From HGM11525 sp045649145 (GTDB taxonomy: Bacteria > Bacillota > Clostridia > UBA1381), in assembly GCA_045649145.1 (NCBI GenBank), contig JAZRPK010000063.1, positions 1 to 5,599 on the forward strand: a stretch of 5,599 nt of DNA, read 5' to 3'. This document shows, piece by piece, positions 1-5,108 of this stretch (the first letter of the stretch is position 1; each line of letters begins with the position of its first letter). The position numbers were made by a program, and so were the translations under genes. The notes under the pieces were generated by a model. The model had not been told where the DNA came from, did no database searches, and saw only the letters and a list, made by a program, of their open reading frames with translations.

Positions 1-72
1 CAGTATTTTGTTACATCACACAGGTTACTTACTTATGACGTTATGAACGGTAAACAATATTCAATGAAATAG
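1..72 (+). CDS. C-terminal end of an unidentified protein (partial)
   Basis: Frame 1 is open from the window edge to a TAG at 70-72, giving 23 residues that end in NGKQYSMK. The other two plus frames close earlier, at 36 and 45. The main support is context: the stop lies 2 bp before a perfect 10-bp hairpin followed by a T run on this strand, which is the usual end of a transcript. The piece is too short to assign a family, and no motif or membrane segment can be seen. It converges on nth. It could be a chance open frame, since 23 codons without a stop is not itself significant. Confidence 0.5.
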   Translation, partial: QYFVTSHRLLTYDVMNGKQYSMK

Positions 73-74
73 AA

Positions 75-105
75 AATGCCCCTTTTATAAGGGGCATTAT
101 TTTTT
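75..105. terminator. Bidirectional rho-independent terminator between convergent genes
   Basis: A perfect 10-bp stem (AATGCCCCTT at 75-84 with AAGGGGCATT at 89-98) closes a 4-nt loop. On the plus strand it is followed by ATTTTTT (99-105), a canonical U tail for the gene ending at 72. On the minus strand the tail reads TTCTATTTC, weaker but U-rich, so it can also end the nth transcript. Two bases of the stem (97-98) belong to the nth stop codon, so the space between the two genes is almost entirely this element. Confidence 0.88.
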
Positions 106-732
106 CACTCCTAACCTGCTGCACAATTCCTTTATCTCGCAATTTTGGCAATCGGGCTTTCTTGCCGTGCACCTTGCTCTGCCGTGATATACCATCTGGT
201 GACAAAAGCGAAGACTGTAGTCGTCGGGGAGAATTTTTTTAAGTGCAAACTCAATTTTTACAGGGTCTTTTTCCTTAACAAGTCCTATTCTGTTCGTAAG
301 CCTGATACAGTGGGTATCGACAACTATCGCAGGCTTATTAAATATATCACCCAAAACAAGATTTGCCGTCTTTCTGCCCGTTCCTGCAAGAGTCAGTAAA
401 TCGTCCATCGTGTCAGGAACTTCGCCACCGTATACGTCTATTAGCCTTTTGCAACAAGCGATAATATTCCTCGCCTTATTTTTATAAAACCCTGTCGAGC
501 GTATTAACTCCTCAAGCTCTGCAATATCTGCATTAGCATAATCCTCTGCAGTTTTATACCTTGCAAACAAATCCTTTGTTACTATATTAACTCTCGCATC
601 GGTACATTGTGCCGAAAGCTGTGTGGCAATCAGCATCTCAAGAGGATTGGAATAATCAAGCGAGCATTTAACCTCGGGATATGCTATGTCCAACCGCTCC
701 CTTAAAAGTGCCACCTTCTCTTTCTTTGTCAT
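97..732 (-). CDS. nth: Endonuclease III (DNA glycosylase / AP lyase)
   Basis: Bifunctional base-excision repair enzyme that removes oxidised pyrimidines and cleaves at the abasic site; cytosolic. The product is 211 aa, the same length as E. coli Nth. Visible elements: the helix-hairpin-helix with catalytic lysine (AGTGRKTA, Lys121), the catalytic aspartate in VVDTH (Asp139), and a C-terminal 4Fe-4S loop with Cys188, 195, 198 and 204 spaced C-x6-C-x2-C-x5-C. The usual LPGVG hairpin reads LAGTG here. The frame stays open up to an ATG at 813, but the start at 732 is preferred: it gives the family length, has AGAGGTG (738-744) 5 nt upstream, and its ATG overlaps the TGA of the transporter gene (ATGA). 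The longer start would add 27 polar residues lying inside that gene. Last gene of the minus-strand series; translation is probably coupled to the transporter. Confidence 0.96.
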   Translation of the reverse strand: MTKKEKVALLRERLDIAYPEVKCSLDYSNPLEMLIATQLSAQCTDARVNIVTKDLFARYKTAEDYANADIAELEELIRSTGFYKNKARNIIACCKRLIDVYGGEVPDTMDDLLTLAGTGRKTANLVLGDIFNKPAIVVDTHCIRLTNRIGLVKEKDPVKIEFALKKILPDDYSLRFCHQMVYHGRARCTARKPDCQNCEIKELCSRLGVKK

Positions 733-1619
733 TTGGTCACCTCTTCGAGTTTCTTTTTCTTTATAAATGATAGCTTTGTTTCGGATATGATTGTCGCTAT
801 AAATATCAGGCAAAATCCAACAAACAGCCTTGGTGTTATTTTTTCGTTATACAACGCCACCGAGAAAAGTACTCCGAAAACCGATTCAAGTGTCAGCAAT
901 ATTGCCGCATTAGAGGGCGGCAGCTTTGACTGACCCCAATTCTGACAAAGCAGAGTTACAGCCGTGCAGAAGACCGCCATATACAAAAGCTCTCTCCACG
1001 CACCCGAAAACCATCCTGCAGGAACAGTATCCACAAATACCGACCCGACAGCTGCTATTATACCACAGGCAAAAAACTGTATTATAGTAAGCAAAACTGG
1101 GTCGTAATCCTTGGAAAATTTAGCTATAAGTACGATATGCGCCGCCCAGAAAAATCCGCTCAGGAGGGTCATATAATCGCCCATCTGTATAGTAAATGAC
1201 TCTGTAAGCGACACCAGTCCGATGCCCGTAAGGCAGGTAACTGCAGCTATTATGTTAAATTTATCAGGGCGTTTTTTGTCCACCGCCCAAAAGAGAAACG
1301 GCACAATAATACAATAAACCGCTGTCAAAAAGGCATTTTTGCCCGGAGTGGTATTGGCAAGTCCTATCGTCTGTAGATAATATGCAAAAAACAAACACGC
1401 ACCGATAACCGAGCCGTTTACCGCCGCACCGACGGTTATCTTTTTAACCTTTTTCCAAAATACAACCGAAAGTAGCACACCCGCAACAAGAAATCTGAAG
1501 CCTAAAATAAACAGTATAGGCAGAAAATCAAGCGTGCTTTTTAGTACCACAAAGGAACTCCCCCATATAACCGTCGCAAGCAGGATTGCAAGACGTGCAA
1601 GGGTTTTTTTATTACCCAT
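729..1619 (-). CDS. EamA/DMT-superfamily membrane transporter
   Basis: A 296-aa integral membrane protein of the drug/metabolite transporter superfamily, typically a proton- or solute-coupled exporter or carrier of small metabolites. About ten hydrophobic segments can be read, near residues 10-27, 34-54, 66-86, 95-112, 122-139, 148-168, 175-196, 209-226, 236-256 and 264-280. They form the two five-helix EamA repeats. Family hallmarks are WGSSF in helix 1, FRF in helix 2, and LESVFGVLFSVALYNEKIT near the end of the second repeat. The C-terminal tail is lysine-rich and should be cytosolic. The ATG at 1619 has AAAGGA (1629-1634) 9 nt upstream. It lies 84 bp after argH and overlaps nth by 4 bp. 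Substrate cannot be deduced from sequence; some family members export amino acids, and the position after argGH makes that worth considering, but this is inference. Confidence 0.92.
   Translation of the reverse strand: MGNKKTLARLAILLATVIWGSSFVVLKSTLDFLPILFILGFRFLVAGVLLSVVFWKKVKKITVGAAVNGSVIGACLFFAYYLQTIGLANTTPGKNAFLTAVYCIIVPFLFWAVDKKRPDKFNIIAAVTCLTGIGLVSLTESFTIQMGDYMTLLSGFFWAAHIVLIAKFSKDYDPVLLTIIQFFACGIIAAVGSVFVDTVPAGWFSGAWRELLYMAVFCTAVTLLCQNWGQSKLPPSNAAILLTLESVFGVLFSVALYNEKITPRLFVGFCLIFIATIISETKLSFIKKKKLEEVTK
738..744 (-). promoter_or_regulatory. Ribosome binding site that fixes the nth start
   Basis: AGAGGTG on the minus strand lies 5 nt before the ATG at 732. It is inside the 3' end of the transporter gene, which ends at 729. 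Together with the ATGA overlap it argues for start at 732 over the in-frame ATG at 813, and for translational coupling. Confidence 0.75.
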
Positions 1620-1635
1620 TTTTACCTATCCTTTC

Positions 1636-1680
1636 AAAAAAAGATAACAATGGCTGCAGCTTTTATAAACAGCTACAGCC
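1636..1680 (-). terminator. Hairpin with U run between argH and the transporter gene
   Basis: Arms at 1671-1680 and 1652-1661 form a 10-bp stem with a 9-nt loop in minus-strand RNA. The one non-Watson-Crick position is a G.U wobble in that RNA, whereas plus-strand RNA would have a C.A mismatch, so the structure belongs to the minus strand. A U-rich stretch follows, ending in seven Us (1636-1642) that begin 9 nt past the stem. This looser spacing suggests a leaky terminator. The U run ends one base before the AAAGGA ribosome site of the transporter gene. No convincing separate promoter was seen here for that gene, so it probably depends on read-through. Confidence 0.6.
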
Positions 1681-1703
1681 TGTTAATAACATAATATGGA
1701 GGC

Positions 1704-3086
1704 TTATTGCTGAGCGTTCACATATTCTCTCGCAGCAGCAATTGCAGCCTTGACAGTTTCCATAGCAGGACCGCCGATAACCTTACGGTCATTGACGCAG
1801 GTTTGCATACTTATAGCATCGTATATATCCTGCTCGATAATATCGGAAAACTCCTTATATTCATCAAGTGTAAGCTCGTCCAATGCCTTATCCTTGCTGA
1901 TAGCATAGAACACCAGCTTGCCGACAACAGCGTGTGCCTCCCTAAAAGGCATACCCTTTTTAACAAGATAGTCCGCCGCATCGGTAGCATTGGTAAAGCC
2001 GCCCTTTGCACCACGGAGCATAGCATCCTTTTTAACCGTCATTGTGGCTATCATATCACAGAAGACAGGCAAGCAAAGCTTAACTGTATCAACCGCATCA
2101 AAAATCGGCTCCTTATCCTCCTGCATATCCTTGTTATATGCAAGCGGGAGTCCTTTCATAGTAGTCAAAAGCCCCATCAGATGTCCGTATACTCTACCCG
2201 TCTTGCCACGGATAAGCTCGGCAACATCGGGGTTCTTCTTCTGCGGCATAATAGACGAGCCTGTAGAATAGCTGTCGTCCATCTCAACAAATTGGAATTC
2301 GTGACTTGACCAGAGGATAAGCTCCTCCGAAAAACGTGAAAGGTGCATCATAATCATCGAAAGCACCGACGAAAGCTCTATTGCAAAATCACGGTCGGAA
2401 ACGCCGTCTAAGGAATTTCTTGTAACACCGGCAAAGCCGAGCTTTTCTGCCACAAATTCACGGTCTAACGGATATGTTGTGCCTGCAAGTGCACCAGAGC
2501 CCAAAGGCATTAAGTCACATCTTTTTCTCCAGTCGGAAAGTCTGTCTAAATCACGGCGGAACATTTCAAAATAGGCCATCAGGTGATGTGCAAATGTAAT
2601 CGGCTGTGCCTTTTGCAGATGCGTATAGCCGGGCATTATCGTTTCGGTATGCTCGTCGGCAAGTGTCAAAAGAACATCCAAAAGGTGCAAAAGCATTTCT
2701 CTTATCTCGACGCCCTCATCAAGAAGATACATTCTAAGGTCAAGCGCCACCTGATCATTTCTGCTTCTGCCTGTATGGAGTCTCTTCCCCGCGTCGCCGA
2801 TACGGTCGGTCAAAAGCTTTTCGATATTCATATGAATATCCTCTGCATCAATCAGAAACTCGACCTTTCCGTTTTCAATATCGGCAAGTATCGCATCAAG
2901 ACCTTTAATAATTTTATCCGCATCTTCTTTCGGGATAATACCCTCTTTGCCGAGCATCTCGGCGTGAGCCTTACTGCCCTTTATATCCTGACGGTACATA
3001 CGCTTGTCAAAACGGATAGACGAGTTGAAATCGTCTACCTTTTTATCGGTATTCTTTTGAAAGCGTCCGCCCCATAGCTTTGCCAT
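1704..3086 (-). CDS. argH: Argininosuccinate lyase
   Basis: Last step of arginine synthesis: argininosuccinate is split into arginine and fumarate; a cytosolic homotetramer of the fumarase/aspartase superfamily. The 460-aa length is normal for the family. Visible landmarks are the N-terminal MAKLWGGRF, HTGRSRNDQ (104-112, substrate loop), GYTHLQKAQP (153-162, with the conserved catalytic-region His156), and the superfamily signature GSSIMPQKKNPD (276-287) carrying the catalytic serine loop. The ATG at 3086 gives the canonical N-terminus and has AAAGGAG (3096-3102) 9 nt upstream. It follows argG by 60 bp, with a hairpin between them, and no clear promoter of its own is visible. The frame is intact. 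The long open frames on the opposite strand inside this gene are shadows. Confidence 0.98.
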   Translation of the reverse strand: MAKLWGGRFQKNTDKKVDDFNSSIRFDKRMYRQDIKGSKAHAEMLGKEGIIPKEDADKIIKGLDAILADIENGKVEFLIDAEDIHMNIEKLLTDRIGDAGKRLHTGRSRNDQVALDLRMYLLDEGVEIREMLLHLLDVLLTLADEHTETIMPGYTHLQKAQPITFAHHLMAYFEMFRRDLDRLSDWRKRCDLMPLGSGALAGTTYPLDREFVAEKLGFAGVTRNSLDGVSDRDFAIELSSVLSMIMMHLSRFSEELILWSSHEFQFVEMDDSYSTGSSIMPQKKNPDVAELIRGKTGRVYGHLMGLLTTMKGLPLAYNKDMQEDKEPIFDAVDTVKLCLPVFCDMIATMTVKKDAMLRGAKGGFTNATDAADYLVKKGMPFREAHAVVGKLVFYAISKDKALDELTLDEYKEFSDIIEQDIYDAISMQTCVNDRKVIGGPAMETVKAAIAAAREYVNAQQ

Positions 3087-3104
3087 ATTGTTTTTCTCCT
3101 TTAT

Positions 3105-3142
3105 AAAGAAAATTTAAGGTCGGTGTTACCATCGACCTTAAA
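3105..3142 (-). terminator. Intercistronic hairpin / partial terminator between argG and argH
   Basis: A perfect 10-bp stem (TTTAAGGTCG and CGACCTTAAA, arms at 3133-3142 and 3113-3122) with a 10-nt loop begins 4 nt after the argG stop. In minus-strand RNA it is followed directly by TTTTCTTT (3112-3105), a standard intrinsic terminator layout. The U tract ends only two bases before AAAGGAG, the argH ribosome site. Because no separate argH promoter is evident, it probably lets some transcription through, or stabilises the argG 3' end after processing. Full termination with an unrecognised argH promoter is the alternative. Confidence 0.75.
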
Positions 3143-3146
3143 CTAT

Positions 3147-4361
3147 TTATTTTTCGTTTTTCTTGTTCATCAATGCACGAACTTTCAAGGGGAGTCCAAA
3201 CAGGTTGATAAATCCTTCCGAATCCTTGTGGCTGTAAAGCTCCTTAGAGTCGCCGAATGATGCGATATCCTCGTTATAGAGTGAATACGGACTCTTTGTT
3301 CCTGCAGGTGTAACAGTTCCCTTATAAAGCTTAACACGAACCTCACCTGTTACAGTTTCCTCCATTGAGTCTACCATCTGAGAGAGTGCCTCACGAAGCG
3401 GTGTGTACCATTTACCGTCATAAACAAGCTCGGAGAACTTAATAGCAGCCTGACGCTTAAACGCCTGAGTATCACGGTCTAAGCAAAGGTACTCAAGCTC
3501 CTGAAGTGCAGCATACAAAATTGTGCCGCCCGGAGTTTCATAAACACCTCTTGACTTCATACCAACCAGTCTGTCCTCTACGATATCTGCGATACCGACG
3601 CCGTTTTTGCCGCCAAGCTCGTTAAGCTTTTCAACAAGCGGACGGGGTGCCATCTTTTCGCCGTCGATTGAAACGGGAACACCCTTTTCAAAGCCGATTG
3701 TGATATATGTAGGCTCGTCGGGAGCTTTCTCGGGCGAAACCGAAAGCTTCAAAAGATTATCAAGCTGCGGCTCGTTTGCAGGGTCTTCCAAATCCATACC
3801 CTCGTGGCTAATATGCCAGATGTTACGGTCTCTTGAATAGAGGTCCTTTTTGGTAACAGGAATTTCTATATTGTGAGCGTTTGCATAGTCAACGGCATCC
3901 TCACGGGATTTGATATCCCAAATTCTCCACGGAGCTATAATCTTAAGATGCGGTGCAAGAGCCTTGATTGTAAGCTCAAATCTAACCTGGTCATTACCCT
4001 TGCCTGTAGCACCGTGGCATATTGCAACAGCACCCTCCTGAAGGGCTATTTCAACCAAGCGTCTTGCGATAATCGGACGTGCATGTGATGTACCCAAAAG
4101 GTACTTACCCTCATACACAGCGCCCGCCTTTAATGTCGGGAAAATGAAATCGGAAACATATTCATCTCTTAAGTCCTCGATATAAAGCTTTGATGCGCCT
4201 GCCTTTTTAGCACGCTCCTCAAGGCCTTCCGTTTCCTTACCCTGTCCTACATCACCGCAGACTGCGATTACCTCGTAGTCGTAGTTTTCCTTAAGCCAGG
4301 GGATGATTATTGATGTGTCAAGACCGCCCGAGTAGGCGAGTACAACTTTTTCCTTTGCCAT
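3147..4361 (-). CDS. argG: Argininosuccinate synthase
   Basis: Joins citrulline and aspartate at the cost of ATP (to AMP and PPi) to give argininosuccinate, the substrate of the downstream argH product; cytosolic. The product is 404 aa, the usual length of the short bacterial ArgG class. Visible motifs: the N-type ATP-pyrophosphatase loop AYSGGLDTS (residues 9-17), GTSHARP (90-96), ATGKGNDQVRFE (118-129) and SHEGMDLEDPAN. The start was set at the ATG at 4361, which gives MAKEKVVLAYSGG and lies 11 nt from GGAGG (4373-4377). A TTG three codons upstream (4370) is in frame but only 2 nt from that site. Transcription probably begins near 4395 from the TTGCAA/TATAAT promoter, giving a leader of about 34 nt. 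It is divergent from ruvC and heads the argG-argH-transporter-nth series. Confidence 0.98.
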   Translation of the reverse strand: MAKEKVVLAYSGGLDTSIIIPWLKENYDYEVIAVCGDVGQGKETEGLEERAKKAGASKLYIEDLRDEYVSDFIFPTLKAGAVYEGKYLLGTSHARPIIARRLVEIALQEGAVAICHGATGKGNDQVRFELTIKALAPHLKIIAPWRIWDIKSREDAVDYANAHNIEIPVTKKDLYSRDRNIWHISHEGMDLEDPANEPQLDNLLKLSVSPEKAPDEPTYITIGFEKGVPVSIDGEKMAPRPLVEKLNELGGKNGVGIADIVEDRLVGMKSRGVYETPGGTILYAALQELEYLCLDRDTQAFKRQAAIKFSELVYDGKWYTPLREALSQMVDSMEETVTGEVRVKLYKGTVTPAGTKSPYSLYNEDIASFGDSKELYSHKDSEGFINLFGLPLKVRALMNKKNEK

Positions 4362-4364
4362 AAC

Positions 4365-4393
4365 TTGCAATTCCTCCGTTTATGTTATATAAT
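4365..4393 (+). promoter_or_regulatory. Predicted sigma-A-like promoter of ruvC
   Basis: TTGCAA (4365-4370, 4 of 6 to consensus), a 17-bp spacer, and a perfect TATAAT (4388-4393). The predicted RNA start is near 4400, giving a ruvC leader of about 75 nt that contains the 19-bp palindrome. The -35 box and spacer lie on the argG ribosome site and leader, so this promoter interpenetrates the argG transcription unit. Confidence 0.65.
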
Positions 4394-4415
4394 TTACGTA
4401 TATTATACAGCATAA
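4380..4415. repeat. 36-bp imperfect inverted repeat forming the core of a symmetric divergent promoter
   Basis: Pairing bases outward from a centre at 4397/4398 gives 15 complementary pairs out of 18, with mismatches at 4394/4401, 4387/4408 and 4385/4410. Both TATAAT boxes lie inside it as mirror images, 8 bp apart. Further out, the two TTGCAA boxes (4365-4370 and 4425-4430) are also exact mirror images about the same centre, while the spacer outside 4380-4415 is not symmetric. Confidence 0.8.
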
Positions 4416-4430
4416 TTTTTTATTTTGCAA
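4402..4430 (-). promoter_or_regulatory. Predicted sigma-A-like promoter of argG
   Basis: On the minus strand, TTGCAA (4430-4425), a 17-bp spacer and a perfect TATAAT (4407-4402). The predicted RNA start is near 4395. The -35 box is one end of the 19-bp palindrome, so a protein bound there would be expected to block or alter argG transcription. Confidence 0.72.
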
Positions 4431-4443
4431 TATCATATTGCAA
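4425..4443. promoter_or_regulatory. 19-bp perfect palindrome, candidate operator
   Basis: TTGCAATAT, a single central C (4434), then ATATTGCAA: nine of nine pairs match. It overlaps the argG -35 box on the minus strand and lies at about +26 to +44 of the predicted ruvC transcript. Size and position fit a dimeric transcription-factor site. It does not match the arginine-repressor box (TGNAT-WWWW-ATNCA), a Bacillus-type LexA box, or the Rex or CodY consensus, so the regulator is unknown. A hairpin role in the ruvC leader RNA is possible, but the stem is AT-rich with a tiny loop. Confidence 0.65.
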
Positions 4444-4461
4444 TAATTATTTTAATATTTT

Positions 4462-4467
4462 AGGGAG
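4462..4467 (+). promoter_or_regulatory. Ribosome binding site that fixes the ruvC start
   Basis: AGGGAG lies 7 nt before the GTG at 4475. It identifies that GTG as the start in place of the in-frame ATG at 4382, which lies inside the promoter core, upstream of the predicted RNA start near 4400. Confidence 0.8.
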
Positions 4468-4474
4468 TGTTTTT

Positions 4475-4975
4475 GTGATTATTTTAGGAATTGACCCCGG
4501 ATATGCTATTGTCGGAATAGGCGTTTTAGAATATAAGGCAGGAAAGTTCCGCCCGATTGAGTATAATGCCATTACCACGCACTCGTCTATGTCCACATCT
4601 TTAAGGCTCAAGCTGATATTTGAGGAAATAGGTACATATCTGGATAAATATAAGCCCGATGCAGTTGCTATAGAGGAGCTGTTTTTTAACAGCAACCAGA
4701 AAACTGCCATAGCTGTTGCACAGGCAAGGGGTATTTTGGTTGCACAAACGGCTGTAAGGGAAATACCCATTTACGAATATACACCGCTTCAGATAAAGCA
4801 GGCGGTAACAGGCTACGGCAGAGCCGACAAGGGGCAAATTCAGCAGATGGTAAAGCTTTTGTTGGGTCTTAATGCCATACCAAAGCCCGACGATGCTGCA
4901 GATGCCTTAGCAGTCGCAATCTGCCACGCCCACAGCGCAAAAACTAACGATGTACTCGGAACAAACAGACTGTAG
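4475..4975 (+). CDS. ruvC: Holliday junction resolvase RuvC (crossover junction endodeoxyribonuclease)
   Basis: Metal-dependent endonuclease dimer with an RNase H-like fold that cuts four-way junctions processed by RuvAB. With the GTG start the product is 166 aa, close to the 173 aa of E. coli RuvC. The four catalytic acids are visible: Asp7 in GIDPG, Glu67 in AIEEL, and Asp140 and Asp143 in DDAADALA. QARG in the central helix and the VTGYGRADKGQIQQMV stretch are also typical. A frame-consistent ATG at 4382 would add 31 hydrophobic and aromatic residues absent from the family, so it was rejected. It is divergent from argG, which sits where yebC is often found in other bacteria. ruvA follows 133 bp downstream with its own promoter. 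Confidence 0.97.
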   Translation: MIILGIDPGYAIVGIGVLEYKAGKFRPIEYNAITTHSSMSTSLRLKLIFEEIGTYLDKYKPDAVAIEELFFNSNQKTAIAVAQARGILVAQTAVREIPIYEYTPLQIKQAVTGYGRADKGQIQQMVKLLLGLNAIPKPDDAADALAVAICHAHSAKTNDVLGTNRL

Positions 4976-5017
4976 CCTTCGTCTAACCAAGGGTAAAGAA
5001 TATGTAACAAAACCGTA

Positions 5018-5042
5018 ATACCGCCGCCGTTGACTCCGGTAT
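5018..5042. repeat. Short inverted repeat over the ruvA -35 region
   Basis: ATACCG (5018-5023) and CGGTAT (5037-5042) are perfect inverted arms separated by 13 bp, and the ruvA -35 box TTGACT lies between them. It could be an operator, but 6-bp arms are short enough to occur by chance. There is no T run after it, so it is not a ruvC terminator. Confidence 0.3.
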
Positions 5043-5059
5043 CGCTTTTGGTGTATGAT
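5030..5059 (+). promoter_or_regulatory. Predicted sigma-A-like promoter of ruvA
   Basis: TTGACT (5030-5035, 5 of 6), an 18-bp spacer and TATGAT (5054-5059, 5 of 6). RNA would start near 5066, about 43 nt before the ruvA ATG. The gap between ruvC and ruvA (4976-5108) otherwise holds no gene, no clear terminator and no GAAC...GTTC LexA-type site. Confidence 0.7.
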
Positions 5060-5108
5060 AGTGTGTGAGAAAGTGTCTTTAATTTGATTTTGAGAAGAGG
5101 TACTTAGT

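Noticed and set aside
1707..2309. Plus-strand open frame of 200 codons inside argH
   Set aside because: It lies wholly antisense to a perfectly conserved argH, has no family-like composition, and is best explained as a shadow of argH codon usage. The same applies to the plus-strand frame at 2583-3077 and the smaller antisense frames in nth, argG and ruvC.
4362..4370. TTG start for argG, three codons upstream
   Set aside because: It would leave only 2 nt after GGAGG. The ATG at 4361 gives the canonical MAKEKVVLAYSGG start at workable spacing.
4391..4415. Arginine-repressor (ArgR/AhrC) box before argG
   Set aside because: Only a half-site (TGTAT, minus strand, at the -10) matches TGNAT-WWWW-ATNCA; the second half fails. 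The 19-bp palindrome has the wrong half-site and spacing. Control by arginine repressor is not excluded, but no box can be claimed.
4448..4453. Alternative ruvC promoter TTGCAA (4425-4430), 17 bp, TATTTT (4448-4453)
   Set aside because: Spacing is good but the -10 matches only 4 of 6, compared with the perfect TATAAT at 4388-4393. It is a fallback if the symmetric promoter is not used.
4382..4474. N-terminal extension of RuvC from the ATG at 4382
   Set aside because: The 31 extra residues come from AT-rich promoter DNA, include both palindromes, lack a ribosome site and are absent from the RuvC family. The GTG at 4475 has AGGGAG at 7 nt spacing.
4977..4996. Terminator after ruvC (CCTT ... 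AAGG)
   Set aside because: The stem is only 4 bp with a long loop and no following T run.
4976..5108. LexA/SOS box ahead of ruvA or ruvC
   Set aside because: No GAAC...GTTC pair occurs in 4362-4474 or 4976-5108. The nearest GAAC, near the ruvC 3' end, has no partner.
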